A stretch of 64,000 nt of DNA from Tepidamorphaceae bacterium (GCA_028279445.1 JANQNT010000027.1:62001-126000), one strand, 5' to 3'; numbered from the stretch's first letter, positions 17,012-25,634 are shown. Notes: generated from the sequence alone by a model not told the origin. Numbers and translations: made by a program.

Positions 17012-17728
17012 TCATGCCACCACGACCTCAAGGGGCGTACGCAACGTGATCTCCTGCGCACTGACGGTGCAATCGTAGCATATCGCTTCAACACCGGCCG
17101 CGTGGGCGTCGGCAAAGGCTTGCGCATAGGCCGGATCGAGGTCGCCGGCGAGGGAGAACCGCTCGCAATCGCCGCGCTGCACGACGTAGAGCATCACCGC
17201 GCGTCCGCCATCACGCACCACCCGCGCCAGTTCGCCGAGATGCTTGGCGCCTCGCGTCGTCACCGAATCGGGAAACTCCGCAAGGCCCGGCTCGCGCATC
17301 AGGTGGACGTTCTTGACCTCGACGTAGCAGGGCGGAGCGCCATCGCGCTCCAGCAGGACATCGATGCGGCTGTTCTCGCCATAGCGCACCTCGCGGCGCA
17401 GCTTGTCGTAGCCGGTGAGTTCGCCGATGGCTCCGGCCTCCAGCGCCTCGGTGACGAGGCGGTTGGGGAGGCCGGTATTGACGCCGATCTTCACCGGGCC
17501 GCGCCCTTCGTCGATCTCCACCACCTCCCAGGAGTACTTCAGCTTGCGCTTGGGGTCGTCGCTGAGCGAGCACCACACCGGCAGACCCGGCGCGGTGATG
17601 CCCATCATGGCGCCGGGATTGGCGCAGTGGGCGGTGGTGGTGTCTCCGTTATCGAAGGCGATGTCGGCCAGGAAGCGCTTGTAGCGCTTGATGAGGCGGC
17701 CGGGCAGGAGGGGTTTTTCGAATTGCAT
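17012..17728 (-). CDS. sfsA: SfsA family protein (sugar fermentation stimulation protein homolog)
   Basis: This 238-residue SfsA-family protein starts MQFEKPLLPGRLIKRYKRFL and carries the family core HCANPGAMMGI, then YVEVKNVHLM with nuclease-like acidic and lysine residues, and FPDSVTTRGAKHL. E. coli SfsA binds DNA and was linked to maltose metabolism; the fold resembles a restriction endonuclease, so a nuclease role has been proposed. The ATG at 17728 is chosen because family members start there. It is divergent from the CinA-like gene and lies upstream of map on the same strand, 111 bases away. Confidence 0.93.
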   Translation of the reverse strand: MQFEKPLLPGRLIKRYKRFLADIAFDNGDTTTAHCANPGAMMGITAPGLPVWCSLSDDPKRKLKYSWEVVEIDEGRGPVKIGVNTGLPNRLVTEALEAGAIGELTGYDKLRREVRYGENSRIDVLLERDGAPPCYVEVKNVHLMREPGLAEFPDSVTTRGAKHLGELARVVRDGGRAVMLYVVQRGDCERFSLAGDLDPAYAQAFADAHAAGVEAICYDCTVSAQEITLRTPLEVVVA

Positions 17729-17835
17729 GGCCGCCACATGTGCCGCAGGGCGCGCGCTGGCGCAAGCAGTGCTTGTCAGCGGCGGTTTGTGCGGTCTAAC
17801 TCTGGCCTGAAAGACCATGGGCAGGACGGGCAGGG

Positions 17836-18597
17836 ATGGCGACAGACGCAGCGATGGCGAGCGGTGAGGTTCATGCGGCGATCCTGGTGATCGGTGACGA
17901 AATCCTCTCCGGGCGCACCAAGGACCGCAACATCGGCCACATCTGCGAGGTGCTCACCGCCATGGGCATCGATGTGCGCGAGGTGCGCGTCGTGCCCGAC
18001 CTGGAGGACGAGATCGTCGGCGCGCTCAATGCGTTGCGCGGGCGCTATGCCTACGTGTTCACCACCGGCGGGATAGGCCCGACCCATGACGACATCACCG
18101 CCGACAGCGTCGCCAGGGCGTTCGGCGTGCCGATCGATGTCGATGAGCGGGCGGTGGCGATGATGCGCCAGCGCTATGCCGACGTCGAGCTGACACCGGC
18201 GCGGCTGCGCATGGCGCGCATTCCCGCAGGTGCTGAACTGATCGACAACACGGTCAGCTTCGCGCCCGGCTTCATGCTCGACAACGTCATCGTCATGGCC
18301 GGTGTGCCGAAGATCATGCAGGCGATGCTCGATGCGGTGGCGCCGCGGCTGCGCGGCGGAACGCCGATGCTGTCGCAGACCCGCCAACTCGGCTGCAAGG
18401 AGGGCGACATCGCCGAAGCGCTGGCCGCCGTCCAGGAGGAACACGGCGAGACGCTGATCGGTAGCTATCCGGGCTACAGTGAGGAACGCGGTTACTTCAC
18501 TTCCATCGTGGTGCGCGCGCGCCAGCCCGACAGGCTCGATGCGGCGGTCGCCGACGTGGAGCGGTTGATCGCGCGGCATGCGGAGCGGAGTAGCTAA
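17836..18597 (+). CDS. CinA/MoaB-like molybdopterin-binding domain protein
   Basis: This 253-residue protein has the MoCF-biosynthesis (MoaB/Mog-like) fold: [19 protein letters not shown] at the N terminus, then [18 protein letters not shown], the conserved binding loop. It corresponds to the N-terminal domain of CinA (competence/damage-inducible protein) without the C-terminal nicotinamide-nucleotide amidase domain. Such short forms are widespread and their ligand is not established. The ATG at 17836 is used; MASGEVH six codons later is possible. It is divergent from sfsA and 13 bases upstream of the phosphoribosyltransferase gene, probably co-transcribed with it. Confidence 0.88.
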   Translation: MATDAAMASGEVHAAILVIGDEILSGRTKDRNIGHICEVLTAMGIDVREVRVVPDLEDEIVGALNALRGRYAYVFTTGGIGPTHDDITADSVARAFGVPIDVDERAVAMMRQRYADVELTPARLRMARIPAGAELIDNTVSFAPGFMLDNVIVMAGVPKIMQAMLDAVAPRLRGGTPMLSQTRQLGCKEGDIAEALAAVQEEHGETLIGSYPGYSEERGYFTSIVVRARQPDRLDAAVADVERLIARHAERSS

Positions 18598-18610
18598 AGG
18601 GAGGCTGGAC

Positions 18611-19129
18611 ATGTCGCAGGGAGAGACACAGACGCATCGCCCCGCGCCGGAGAAGGTCTTTCCGGTGTCGTGGGAACAGTTCCACCGCGATTCCCGCGCG
18701 CTTGCCTGGCGGCTGAACGGGGAGGGGCCGTTTCGCGCGGTCGTTGCCATCACGCGGGGCGGACTGGTGCCCGCGGCGATCGTCGCACGCGAGCTCGATC
18801 TGCGGGTGGTCGAGACCTACTGTGTCGCCTCCTACCAGCAGGAGACGACCCAGGGCGAGCTGACGCTGCTCAAGGACGTGTCCGATCAACTGGCGGCGGA
18901 TGGAGGCGCGGGCGTGCTTGTTGTCGACGATCTGGTCGACACCGGGCGGACCGGCCGCACCGTGCGCGAACGCCTGCCGAAGGCGCATTTCGCCACCGTC
19001 TACGCCAAGCCCAAGGGCCGCCCGCTGGTCGATACCTTCATTACCGAGGTCAGCCAGGACACCTGGATCTATTTCCCCTGGGACCTCGATCTCGCCTTCC
19101 GCCCGCCGATCGCCGGCGGGGCGGGGTAA
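18611..19129 (+). CDS. gpt: Xanthine-guanine phosphoribosyltransferase
   Basis: This 172-residue type I phosphoribosyltransferase salvages xanthine and guanine to their nucleotides using PRPP. The PRPP loop [16 protein letters not shown] is clear, preceded by [20 protein letters not shown] with the cis-peptide loop. [20 protein letters not shown] and [12 protein letters not shown] match the XGPRT C terminus with the base-binding Trp. The ATG at 18611 follows AAAGGGAGG at good spacing. It lies 13 bases after the CinA-like gene. The tRNA-Leu gene on the opposite strand ends just downstream. Confidence 0.93.
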   Translation: MSQGETQTHRPAPEKVFPVSWEQFHRDSRALAWRLNGEGPFRAVVAITRGGLVPAAIVARELDLRVVETYCVASYQQETTQGELTLLKDVSDQLAADGGAGVLVVDDLVDTGRTGRTVRERLPKAHFATVYAKPKGRPLVDTFITEVSQDTWIYFPWDLDLAFRPPIAGGAG

Positions 19130-19142
19130 TGCTCCTGGTGGG

Positions 19143-19227
19143 TGGTGCCTCCTGCCGGAGTCGAACCGGCACTCCCGAAGGAACCGGATTTTAAGTCCGG
19201 TGCGTCTACCAATTCCGCCAAGGAGGC
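19143..19227 (-). tRNA. tRNA-Leu (UAA anticodon)
   Basis: On the minus strand the gene begins GCCTCCTTGGCGG and ends AGGAGGC-A-CCA, with the CCA encoded. The anticodon stem CCGGA/TCCGG encloses the loop CTTAAAA, giving anticodon TAA (plus-strand 19191-19193). A long variable arm (TTCCTTCGGGAG region) and the TTCGACTCC T-loop fit a class II tRNA. It reads UUA, a rare codon in this high-GC genome. Confidence 0.95.
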
Positions 19228-19565
19228 TGTCCCGCGGATATACGCTGGACGTTGCCATCCAGCAAGAAACGGCCGATCGAACTTCGGCAAAGTACCATTC
19301 ATCGTGAGTTGCGATTGCGTCTCCAGATCCGTGCCGTTCACTCAGGTCGTCACCCCGGACAGCGCTGATAAGCGCGTGATCCGGGGTCCAGTCGGCCTGT
19401 CGGTGAAACACAACAGCCGGAAGTTCTTTCCCCAGCTCAGCATGGACCCCGGATCACGGTCCTTCGGACCTGTCCGGGGTGACGCGGAGTGTGGGGTTCC
19501 GTCAGGAGAAGTCGATACAACCTAATGCACGCCGGCATGACCGCCAGGCAGCCGGCGAGATAGCC
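19228..19565. other. 338-base intergenic region with a long inverted repeat
   Basis: No gene is supported here. The first 110 bases would hold the tRNA promoter. The rest is dominated by the inverted repeat at 19349-19483. The final 80 bases before the monooxygenase stop codon show nothing recognisable. Confidence 0.6.
19349..19483. repeat. Long interrupted inverted repeat
   Basis: GTCACCCCGGAC (19349-19360) and GTGATCCGGGGTCCA (19376-19390) are mirrored by TGGACCCCGGATCAC (19443-19457) and GTCCGGGGTGAC (19472-19483). Such arms are common in alphaproteobacterial intergenic repeats. It lies between the tRNA and the convergent-side end of the monooxygenase gene. Confidence 0.75.
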
Positions 19566-20759
19566 TCAACTCTCGTGCTCGTAAATCCACCTGTAGTGGT
19601 CGGTGAGCTTGTTGTCGGTCTTCATGCCGAGCACGGCGTCGCGGGCAACGGCCAGGGTCGTGCCGAAATGGTAGATGCGGTTGAGACGGCGGGCCTCGCG
19701 CTGGACACGGGCCGTGCGCGGGCGGCGCAGCCGCTCGTACTTGCGCAGCGAGGCGGTCACGTGATCGCCGCGCACCAGGCAACGCCCGAGCGTCATGGCA
19801 TCCTCGATCGCCATCCCCCCGCCCTGGGCCAGGAAGGGCAGCATCGGATGGGCGGCATCGCCCAGCAGCGTCACCGAGCCTTCACCCCAGCGCCGCATCG
19901 GCCTGCGGTCGGCCAGCGCCCAGCGGCTGACGCTGGGGATGGCCTCGATCAGCTCGCGGATCTCGCCGGACCAGGCGGACAGGCGCCCGGCCAGTTCGTC
20001 CTTGTCGCCGGGCGCGTTCCAGCCCTCGCCGACCAGGCTGGCCTGCCAGGCATCGGCCACGATCGCCACCACGTTGATGACGCTGCCGCCGCGCAGCGGA
20101 TAGTGCACCAGATGGGCGTCGGGGCCGAGCCACAGCCCGACAACATTGGCGGAAAAGCCCTCCGGCAGTTGATCGGCGGGCACCAGGGCGCGCCAGGCGC
20201 AGCGATCGGCGGGGATGGGCTGCGGCGAACCGAACATGCGCGCGCGCACAGTTGAGCGAATGCCGTCGGCGCCGATCAGCGCTGTCGCCTGATGCTCCTC
20301 GAGCTGGTGATCGTGCTCGGTGAGTACCGTGACGCCGTTGTTGTGGCGGGCGAAATCGGCGACCGCGGTGCCCATCGACACATCGATGTCGACTTCCTTC
20401 TCTGCCGCCACACGCAGGATGGTGTGCAGGTCGGCCCGGTGCAGGATCAGGTAGGGGGCGCCGTAGCGCTCCTTCATGTGGTCCTTCAGCGGCGCGCGGG
20501 CCAGTTCGCGCCCGTCCTGACCGCGGCGGATGACCAACGCTTCGGGTTCGCTCGATGCGGTGGCCAACGCCTGGCCGAGGCCGAAGGCCAACAGCACACG
20601 GCTGGCATTGGGCGATAGCTGGATGCCGGCCCCGAAGGGTGCAAATCGCGTCATGCGCTCGTAGACGCTGACCCGCAGGCCCGCACGCGCCAGGGCTATG
20701 GCCGCCATCAGGCCGCCGATGCCGCCTCCGGCTATTGCGATGGTACGCCGCTCACTCAC
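19566..20759 (-). CDS. FAD-dependent monooxygenase, salicylate/3-hydroxybenzoate hydroxylase-like
   Basis: This 397-residue class A flavoprotein monooxygenase has the FAD loop IAIAGGGIGGLMAAIALARAG at the N terminus, an ALIGADGIRSTVR (DG) motif, and VTLLGDAAHPMLPFLAQGGG (GD motif) binding the ribityl chain. The closest familiar subgroup is salicylate 1-hydroxylase and 3-hydroxybenzoate 6-hydroxylase, so an aromatic substrate hydroxylated with NAD(P)H is likely. The start codon is GTG at 20759. No other aromatic degradation gene is adjacent, so the physiological substrate cannot be deduced. It ends 47 bases before the zinc-finger gene's stop codon on the same strand. Confidence 0.87.
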   Translation of the reverse strand: MSERRTIAIAGGGIGGLMAAIALARAGLRVSVYERMTRFAPFGAGIQLSPNASRVLLAFGLGQALATASSEPEALVIRRGQDGRELARAPLKDHMKERYGAPYLILHRADLHTILRVAAEKEVDIDVSMGTAVADFARHNNGVTVLTEHDHQLEEHQATALIGADGIRSTVRARMFGSPQPIPADRCAWRALVPADQLPEGFSANVVGLWLGPDAHLVHYPLRGGSVINVVAIVADAWQASLVGEGWNAPGDKDELAGRLSAWSGEIRELIEAIPSVSRWALADRRPMRRWGEGSVTLLGDAAHPMLPFLAQGGGMAIEDAMTLGRCLVRGDHVTASLRKYERLRRPRTARVQREARRLNRIYHFGTTLAVARDAVLGMKTDNKLTDHYRWIYEHES

Positions 20760-20806
20760 TATGCCGTTCCAGAATCAGGGGCGGCGATGCCGGCCCCGTA
20801 CGCGGT

Positions 20807-21052
20807 TCAAGCCTGCTCCAGTTCGAACCGGCAGTCGGCCGGGTCGCTGTCGTGTATGCCGAGCGCTTCGTCGTGCACATACAGCGTGGAACAATAGGGA
20901 CAGACAATCTCGCTGTCGTTGCCCATGTCGAGGAATACGTGGGGATGGTCGAAGGGGGGAAGGGCGCCAACGCACTGAAACTCGCGTGCGCCGATGCGGA
21001 TGCGGGTGTGCCCGGCCGTGTTGTGGAAGTGGGGGATAGGGCTGGCGGCCAT
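20807..21052 (-). CDS. NDUFS6-like zinc-finger (zf-CHCC) protein
   Basis: This 81-residue protein ends with a CHCC-type zinc site: Cys in REFQCVGALPP, His in DHPHVFLDMG, and the CPYC pair. Its pattern matches the bacterial homologues of mitochondrial complex I subunit NDUFS6, a family limited largely to alphaproteobacteria. In mitochondria the protein is an accessory subunit needed late in complex I assembly. No nuo gene is nearby; the upstream neighbour is a divergent hydrolase. The ATG at 21052 has AGGATCG upstream. Function in this organism is inferred from the family. Confidence 0.85.
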   Translation of the reverse strand: MAASPIPHFHNTAGHTRIRIGAREFQCVGALPPFDHPHVFLDMGNDSEIVCPYCSTLYVHDEALGIHDSDPADCRFELEQA

Positions 21053-21204
21053 GGGCTACGATCCTGCTGACTGCGTCGTGGCGGAACCATAGTCGCACCG
21101 CGCGCGCGTTCCTAGAGGAATTGATCAGCCTTGCCCGTGGCGTTGCAACGCGGCTCCATGAACGCTACCGAAGGCTCCCGAACAAACCTGGAAAGACCGG
21201 CGCG

Positions 21205-21996
21205 ATGAGCACCATGAAGCGCTTCGAGCATGACGGGGTCACGCTCGCCTATCTCGACACCGGCACACCTGAGCCAGGTGTGCCCGAGTCAGGCGATGGC
21301 GCGCCCGTGCTGCTGATCCATGGCTTTGCCTCCAACACCCGGATCAACTGGGTCGGTCCTGGCTGGGTCGATGCGCTGACGCGTGCCGGATACCGCGTCA
21401 TCTCGGTCGACAATCGCGGCCATGGCGACAGCGAGAAGCTCTATGACAGCGCGCTTTATTCCGCGCCGATGATGGCCGAGGACGCGCGCGCATTGCTCGA
21501 CCACCTCGACATCGAGCACGCCAACGTCATGGGCTATTCCATGGGCGCGCGGATCACCGCCTTCCTCGCCATGACCCATCCCGCACGCGTGCGCTCGGCG
21601 GTTTTCGGAGGGCTGGGCGAGAACATGATCCACGGCGTGGGTGGTGCGGCCGAGATCGTCGCGGCGCTGGAGGCCGATGATGCGGGCTCGATCGCCGATC
21701 TGCAGGCACGCATGTTTCGCGAGTTCGCCGAGAAGACCGGCGGCGACCGTCTGGCGCTGGCCGCCTGCATGCGCTCGTCACGGGTGAAGATCCGCGAGGA
21801 CGCATTGGCGCAACTGCGCCTGCCGGTCCTGGTCTGTGTGGGCACCGAAGACGACATCGCCGGGTCACCTCAAGCGCTCGCCGATGTCATTCCGGGCGCC
21901 AGGGCGGTCGATATTCCGGGCCGCGAGCACAACCGCGCCGTCGGCGACAAGGTCTACAAGCAGGCGGTGCTCGATTTTCTCGCGGAGCGCCCCTGA
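21205..21996 (+). CDS. Alpha/beta hydrolase
   Basis: This 263-residue alpha/beta hydrolase has an oxyanion-hole loop LLIHGFASN, the nucleophile elbow GYSMGAR (Ser nucleophile), an acid in the VGTEDDIAG region, and a catalytic His in GREHNRAVGD. The ATG at 21205 (MSTMKRFEHDG) is chosen because the fold begins there; upstream sequence in frame is not conserved-looking. The substrate is unknown; esterase or lactonase activities are both possible. The next gene, a second alpha/beta hydrolase with low resemblance to it, starts 2 bases downstream, so they are probably translated together. Confidence 0.85.
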   Translation: MSTMKRFEHDGVTLAYLDTGTPEPGVPESGDGAPVLLIHGFASNTRINWVGPGWVDALTRAGYRVISVDNRGHGDSEKLYDSALYSAPMMAEDARALLDHLDIEHANVMGYSMGARITAFLAMTHPARVRSAVFGGLGENMIHGVGGAAEIVAALEADDAGSIADLQARMFREFAEKTGGDRLALAACMRSSRVKIREDALAQLRLPVLVCVGTEDDIAGSPQALADVIPGARAVDIPGREHNRAVGDKVYKQAVLDFLAERP

Positions 21997-21998
21997 CG

Positions 21999-22907
21999 GT
22001 GGCTGAAGGCTCCGACATCGCACCGCAACCGATCTCGTTCGAAGGTGCGGCGGCAAACCGGCTCGTCGGCGATGTCTGGCGGCCCGGTGGCGCGGCGACA
22101 GGCGGAGTTGTCTTGTTGCTGCACGGCGGCGGCCAGACCCGACGCGCCTGGGACCGGGCCGCGCGGGAGCTCGCCGTGCGCGGTTTCACGGCGGTGACGC
22201 TGGACCAGCGCGGGCATGGCGAAAGCGCTTGGGTCGACTGCGGTTCCTACGCCATCTGGGATTACGCCGCCGATGCGATCGCGGTGGCCGGTGAACTGGC
22301 CGGACAACATGGCCAGGCGCCTGCGGCGGTCGGGGCATCGCTCGGCGGCATCGCCGCGCTGCTGGCGGAAGGGGAGGCGGAGCCGGGGCTGTGGTCCTCG
22401 CTGGTGCTGGTGGACATCACGCCCGCGATGGACCCCGCCGGGGTTAACCGTATCCAGAGTTTCATGGGGGCTGCGATGGCGGACGGGTTCGCCACCATCG
22501 AGGAGGCGGCCGAGGCGGTTGCCGCCTATCTGCCGCACCGGCCGAAACCGCGCTCGCTGGATGGTTTGCGCAAGAACCTGCGCCAGGATTCAGATGGGCG
22601 CTACCGTTGGCACTGGGACCCGCGTTTCCTCGATGGACCGCGCACCGTGAACACGCATTGGCAGCGCGGCGAGGAGGATCTGCATACGGCAGCCGCGGAA
22701 TTGGCGATTCCGACCCTGCTGGTGCGCGGCGGCGCCAGCGAGCTGGTTTCGCCTGCCCATGTGGCGGCGTTTCGCGAACTGGTGCCCCATGCGCAGTATG
22801 TCGATGTGACGGGCGCGGGGCACATGGTTGCCGGCGACCGCAACGACGTCTTTTCCGACGCCATCGTGGGATTTCTCAGCGAAAGCCCTTCAATCGGTAA
22901 ACTTTGA
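21999..22907 (+). CDS. Alpha/beta hydrolase (second of a tandem pair)
   Basis: This 302-residue alpha/beta hydrolase has LLLHGGGQTRRAWD for the oxyanion hole, GHGESAW, the nucleophile elbow GASLGG (Ser), and a terminal GAGHMVAGDRNDVF with the catalytic His. It begins with GTG at 21999, 2 bases after the previous stop. The pattern resembles haloperoxidase/peroxidase-type hydrolases and 2-succinyl benzoate-like hydrolases, but no substrate can be fixed. Base composition falls sharply just after the stop, in an AT-rich intergenic region. Confidence 0.84.
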   Translation: MAEGSDIAPQPISFEGAAANRLVGDVWRPGGAATGGVVLLLHGGGQTRRAWDRAARELAVRGFTAVTLDQRGHGESAWVDCGSYAIWDYAADAIAVAGELAGQHGQAPAAVGASLGGIAALLAEGEAEPGLWSSLVLVDITPAMDPAGVNRIQSFMGAAMADGFATIEEAAEAVAAYLPHRPKPRSLDGLRKNLRQDSDGRYRWHWDPRFLDGPRTVNTHWQRGEEDLHTAAAELAIPTLLVRGGASELVSPAHVAAFRELVPHAQYVDVTGAGHMVAGDRNDVFSDAIVGFLSESPSIGKL

Positions 22908-23123
22908 ATGAAATCAAATAAATAGAAGGCGGATTGATAAATATGATTCCGGATGTTCACAAATTGATTCAACGTGCCGTCCGGGCGCTTCACGGTCATG
23001 GCATACGACCACGTAGAACGGCGCCGGGCACGCCGGATGTGGCTTAAGTGGTTCACATTGAATCGGCTTTGCTGATCTTTCGCATTTGCAAGTTTGATTG
23101 GGCGCGTCGCGGGGAGTTGATTT
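22908..23123. other. Intergenic region, AT-richer than its surroundings
   Basis: No open frame or RNA gene is supported in these 216 bases. Together with the inverted-repeat element and the 94 bases after it, this forms a 474-base gap before cysE. Confidence 0.5.
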
Positions 23124-23287
23124 AGGGTCCGGACTCAATTGGGTTATCAATTCTGCGCGTGTCGGATTTCATTCCTGACAAGGCAGCGGGGTGTAGGAAA
23201 CCTTGCTGGTTTTCAAGTCCCCGGTAACGCCGTCAGGGGCGAAATCCGACACGCGCAGAATTGATAACCCAATTGAGTCCGGACCCT
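23124..23287. mobile_element. MITE-like element with perfect 47-bp inverted repeats
   Basis: The arms 23124-23170 and 23241-23287 are perfect reverse complements of 47 bases. They start AGGGTCCGGACTCA and end TGAGTCCGGACCCT. The 70-base centre encodes nothing, and CCTGAC/GTCAGG extends the symmetry further in. Size, perfect ends and absence of a gene fit a non-autonomous miniature transposable element. Shorter relatives with the same ends are at 36638-36702, 15321-15331 and 12729-12746. A transcript would fold into a very stable hairpin. Confidence 0.75.
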
Positions 23288-23381
23288 GGCTTATTGGGCC
23301 GATGGGTTTGTCATCACGCCGGCGACAACCTATTTTCGGTTTCAGCATTCCGTAGGGCGAAGGCTCAGGGAGCACGAGATC

Positions 23382-24254
23382 ATGGCTTTGCAATCCCCCG
23401 CATCGGCCCGGTCGCGGTCGCGCACTCCGGCGTCGTCGAAGGTCGCCTCCGTCGATCCCATCTGGACGCGCCTGCGCGAGGAGGCTGACGCGGTGCTGGC
23501 CGAGGAGCCGGCGCTGTCGGCGATGGTGTTGACCGACATCCTCAACGAGAAGTCGCTCGAGGGCGCGGTCGGCTCGCGCGTTGCGCAGCGGCTCGATCAC
23601 CCGGACGTACCGGCCAACCTGATCCGGCAGGCTTTCATGGAGGCCGCCGAGGCCGACGAAAGGATCGGGCGGGCGCTGCGCGCCGATATCGTCGCGACGC
23701 GTGAGCGCGATCCGGCCTGCTCTCGCTATATCGAGCCGGTGTTGTTCTTCAAGGGATATCAGGCGCTGGCCGTGCACCGCATGGCCAACTGGCTGTGGAA
23801 CAGCGGGCGCAAGGACTTCGCCATGTACCTGCAGAGCCGGGCGTCGTCCCAGTTCGGGACGGACATTCATCCGGCCGCGCGCATCGGCAAGGGCATCATG
23901 CTCGACCACGCCACCGGCATCGTGATCGGCGAGACGGCGGTGGTCGAGGACGAGGTGTCCATCCTGCACGCGGTGACGCTGGGCGGCAGCGGCAAGGAAT
24001 CCGGCGATCGCCATCCCAAGGTGCGCCGTGGCGTCCTGCTCGGGGCAGGGGCGAAGGTGCTGGGAAACATCGAGATCGGCGAATCGTCCCGGGTTGCGTC
24101 CGGTTCGGTGGTGCTGGAAGACGTGCCGCCCTGCAAGACGGTGGCCGGCGTTCCGGCGCGCATCGTCGGCGAGGCGGGTTGCAACCAGCCCGCACTTTCG
24201 ATGGATCATCGGCTGCGCGGCGATACGCCGGACTTCCTCGGCGCCGATATCTGA
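23382..24254 (+). CDS. cysE: Serine O-acetyltransferase
   Basis: This 290-residue enzyme acetylates serine from acetyl-CoA, the first step to cysteine. It has the helical N-terminal SATase domain (DPIWTRLREEADAVL) and a left-handed beta-helix of hexapeptide repeats (FGTDIHPAARIGKGIMLDHA, then GETAVVEDEVSILHAVTLGG). The active-site His in LDHATG and the acetyl-CoA site SGKESGDRHPKV are present. The N terminus has a Ser/Arg-rich extension of about 20 residues. The ATG at 23382 follows CAGGGAGCACGAGAT. Feedback control by cysteine at the C terminus is typical of the family. It is separated from the previous gene by the MITE-like element. Confidence 0.95.
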   Translation: MALQSPASARSRSRTPASSKVASVDPIWTRLREEADAVLAEEPALSAMVLTDILNEKSLEGAVGSRVAQRLDHPDVPANLIRQAFMEAAEADERIGRALRADIVATRERDPACSRYIEPVLFFKGYQALAVHRMANWLWNSGRKDFAMYLQSRASSQFGTDIHPAARIGKGIMLDHATGIVIGETAVVEDEVSILHAVTLGGSGKESGDRHPKVRRGVLLGAGAKVLGNIEIGESSRVASGSVVLEDVPPCKTVAGVPARIVGEAGCNQPALSMDHRLRGDTPDFLGADI

Positions 24255-24390
24255 TCACCAGTCGGCCGGCGTCCCGCTGCGGGACGAAAAGCGCTGGCAC
24301 ACCGATTGCTCAAAACACATGCAGGTAGGCGTTGGACCGTTCGGTCCGGCGCCGGTTTTTCAGTGTGTTTTGAGTGGCGTTGCGTGTGTC

Positions 24391-24726
24391 ATGACCGGAA
24401 TCATCGAAATCCTGCTTTACGTCCTTATGTGCCTGATCGGCTTCTGCGCTGCGGGTATCGCCAGCACGATGTATGCGATTTTCATCAATGGGCGGCCGCG
24501 CTTTGACGATGCGCCGCAGCCGACCGACAAGGCCGTGCTGCATGTGCTGCTGATGCTGTTCGCCGGTCCGCTGGTGATTACCCAGAACGCGGTGCGCGCC
24601 TGGCGGCGTCACCACACGGCGCTTGGCTGGGTCGCTGCCTCCAGCAGCTTTGCCGCCGCCTGGTGCCTCTTGTCCGGCGTGCTGATCCTGACCATCATTG
24701 ACTATGCCCGGGCGGCCCTCGCCTGA
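24391..24726 (+). CDS. Small membrane protein of unknown function
   Basis: I do not recognise this 111-residue protein with confidence. It has three hydrophobic segments: [20 protein letters not shown] near the N terminus, [15 protein letters not shown] in the middle, and a C-terminal [17 protein letters not shown]. Short polar loops ([15 protein letters not shown] and [11 protein letters not shown]) join them, so an inner-membrane location is likely. The ATG at 24391 is chosen as the first codon before the hydrophobic region. It sits between cysE and the carbonic anhydrase-like gene on the same strand. Codon use fits the neighbours. Confidence 0.7.
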   Translation: MTGIIEILLYVLMCLIGFCAAGIASTMYAIFINGRPRFDDAPQPTDKAVLHVLLMLFAGPLVITQNAVRAWRRHHTALGWVAASSSFAAAWCLLSGVLILTIIDYARAALA

Positions 24727-24760
24727 TCGGGCGGGACGGACTGCTTGGGAGTGGACAGGA

Positions 24761-25294
24761 ATGGCGCTTTTTGCGTTGGACGGCGTCGCGCCGGAGCTTG
24801 CCGATGATGGCAGCGCGTTCGTGGCGCACAACGCCACGGTGATCGGCAAGGTCAGACTGCGCCAACAGGCCAGCGTCTGGTTCAACGCGGTGCTGCGCGG
24901 CGACAACGAACTCATCGATATCGGCGAGCGCAGCAACATCCAGGACGGCTGCGTGCTGCACACCGACATGGGGTATCCCCTGACCATCGGGGCGGACTGC
25001 ACCGTCGGTCACATGGCGATGCTGCATGGCTGCACGGTTGCGGCAGGCTCGCTGATCGGCATCGGGTCAACGGTGCTGAACGGGGCGCGGATCGGTAAGG
25101 GTTGCGTCATCGGCGCCCATGCGCTGATCCCGGAAGGCAAGGAGATTCCGGACGGCTCGCTGGTGGTGGGCACGCCCGGCAAGATCGTGCGGTCGCTGGA
25201 ACAGGCCGATCGCGATCAACTCGCCTATCTGGCCGGCCACTATGTCGAGAACTCACAGCGCTACCGCGCCGGCTTCGCTGCGATCGACGGTTAG
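24761..25294 (+). CDS. Gamma-carbonic anhydrase-like hexapeptide protein
   Basis: This 177-residue left-handed beta-helix protein belongs to the gamma-carbonic anhydrase/YrdA family. The hexapeptide turns are clear ([46 protein letters not shown]). The three zinc-binding His are in [12 protein letters not shown]. In mitochondria and some bacteria homologues are linked to complex I, but activity here is unproven. The ATG at 24761 follows GGACAGGA. It starts 34 bases after the small membrane protein gene. Structured repeats begin just after its stop. Confidence 0.9.
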   Translation: MALFALDGVAPELADDGSAFVAHNATVIGKVRLRQQASVWFNAVLRGDNELIDIGERSNIQDGCVLHTDMGYPLTIGADCTVGHMAMLHGCTVAAGSLIGIGSTVLNGARIGKGCVIGAHALIPEGKEIPDGSLVVGTPGKIVRSLEQADRDQLAYLAGHYVENSQRYRAGFAAIDG

Positions 25295-25300
25295 CTGGTT

Positions 25301-25503
25301 TCATTCCGCTCACGGCGAGGAATCTCGCTTCGCTTCATTCCGCTCACGCCAGTGCGCTACGCGCACGGCTCCGCGAGGGCGCCCTATCGGGCGGCGCGCA
25401 GTCGCGCTTGCCGGCTTCGCCGGGTTGACTCCGCTCACGCCAGTTGCGCTTGTGCGCAACGGCTCCGCGAGGGCGGCCTGACCGGCCGGGCGCGCGGTCG
25501 CGC
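25301..25503. repeat. Tandem structured repeats (TCCGCTCACG family)
   Basis: Three repeat starts, T(C/G)A(T/C)TCCGCTCACG, lie at 25301, 25335 and 25426. The second and third units run about 75-90 bases and align along their length. Each holds hairpins whose two sides change together: GTGCGC/GCGCAC in one and GTTGCGC/GCGCAAC in the other, then GGCTCCGCGAGGGC and a second stem. This is REP-like. Relatives are found at 50696-50757 (reverse) and weakly at 44218-44260. No gene is supported in 25295-25755. Confidence 0.65.
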
Positions 25504-25549
25504 GCCTGGGTGCTCCAAACTCAATCCGTGCAGCATGACGCCGTGAGGC

Positions 25550-25574
25550 CCGAAAAGTGGGAACCGGTTTTCGG
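25550..25574. repeat. Palindromic repeat, second copy of the Hyphomicrobiales type
   Basis: CCGAAAA (25550-25556) pairs with TTTTCGG (25568-25574) around GTGGGAACCGG. It is the reverse of the inner part of the repeat at 11012-11072 and is a sequence found many times in related genomes. Confidence 0.65.
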
Positions 25575-25592
25575 ACAAGCCGAACGGCCGGT

Positions 25593-25634
25593 AAAAAAGA
25601 GGCCGGCCCTCCGCGGGGGATCGGAGGACCGGCC
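25593..25634 (-). terminator. Rho-independent terminator for the transglutaminase-like protease gene
   Basis: On the minus strand GGCCGGTCCTCCG pairs with CGGAGGGCCGGCC (one G-T wobble), followed directly by TCTTTTTT. This is a strong intrinsic terminator, about 120 bases beyond the stop codon at 25756. Confidence 0.85.

Noticed and set aside
19349-19483. A CRISPR array or phage attachment site beside the tRNA-Leu gene
   Set aside because: There is no regular repeat-spacer pattern, no integrase, and the repeat is inverted, not direct; the tRNA 3' end is not duplicated.
25550-25574. A novel regulatory palindrome
   Set aside because: The same sequence core occurs at 11012-11072 and is a known type of dispersed repeat in this order, so a gene-specific role is unlikely.
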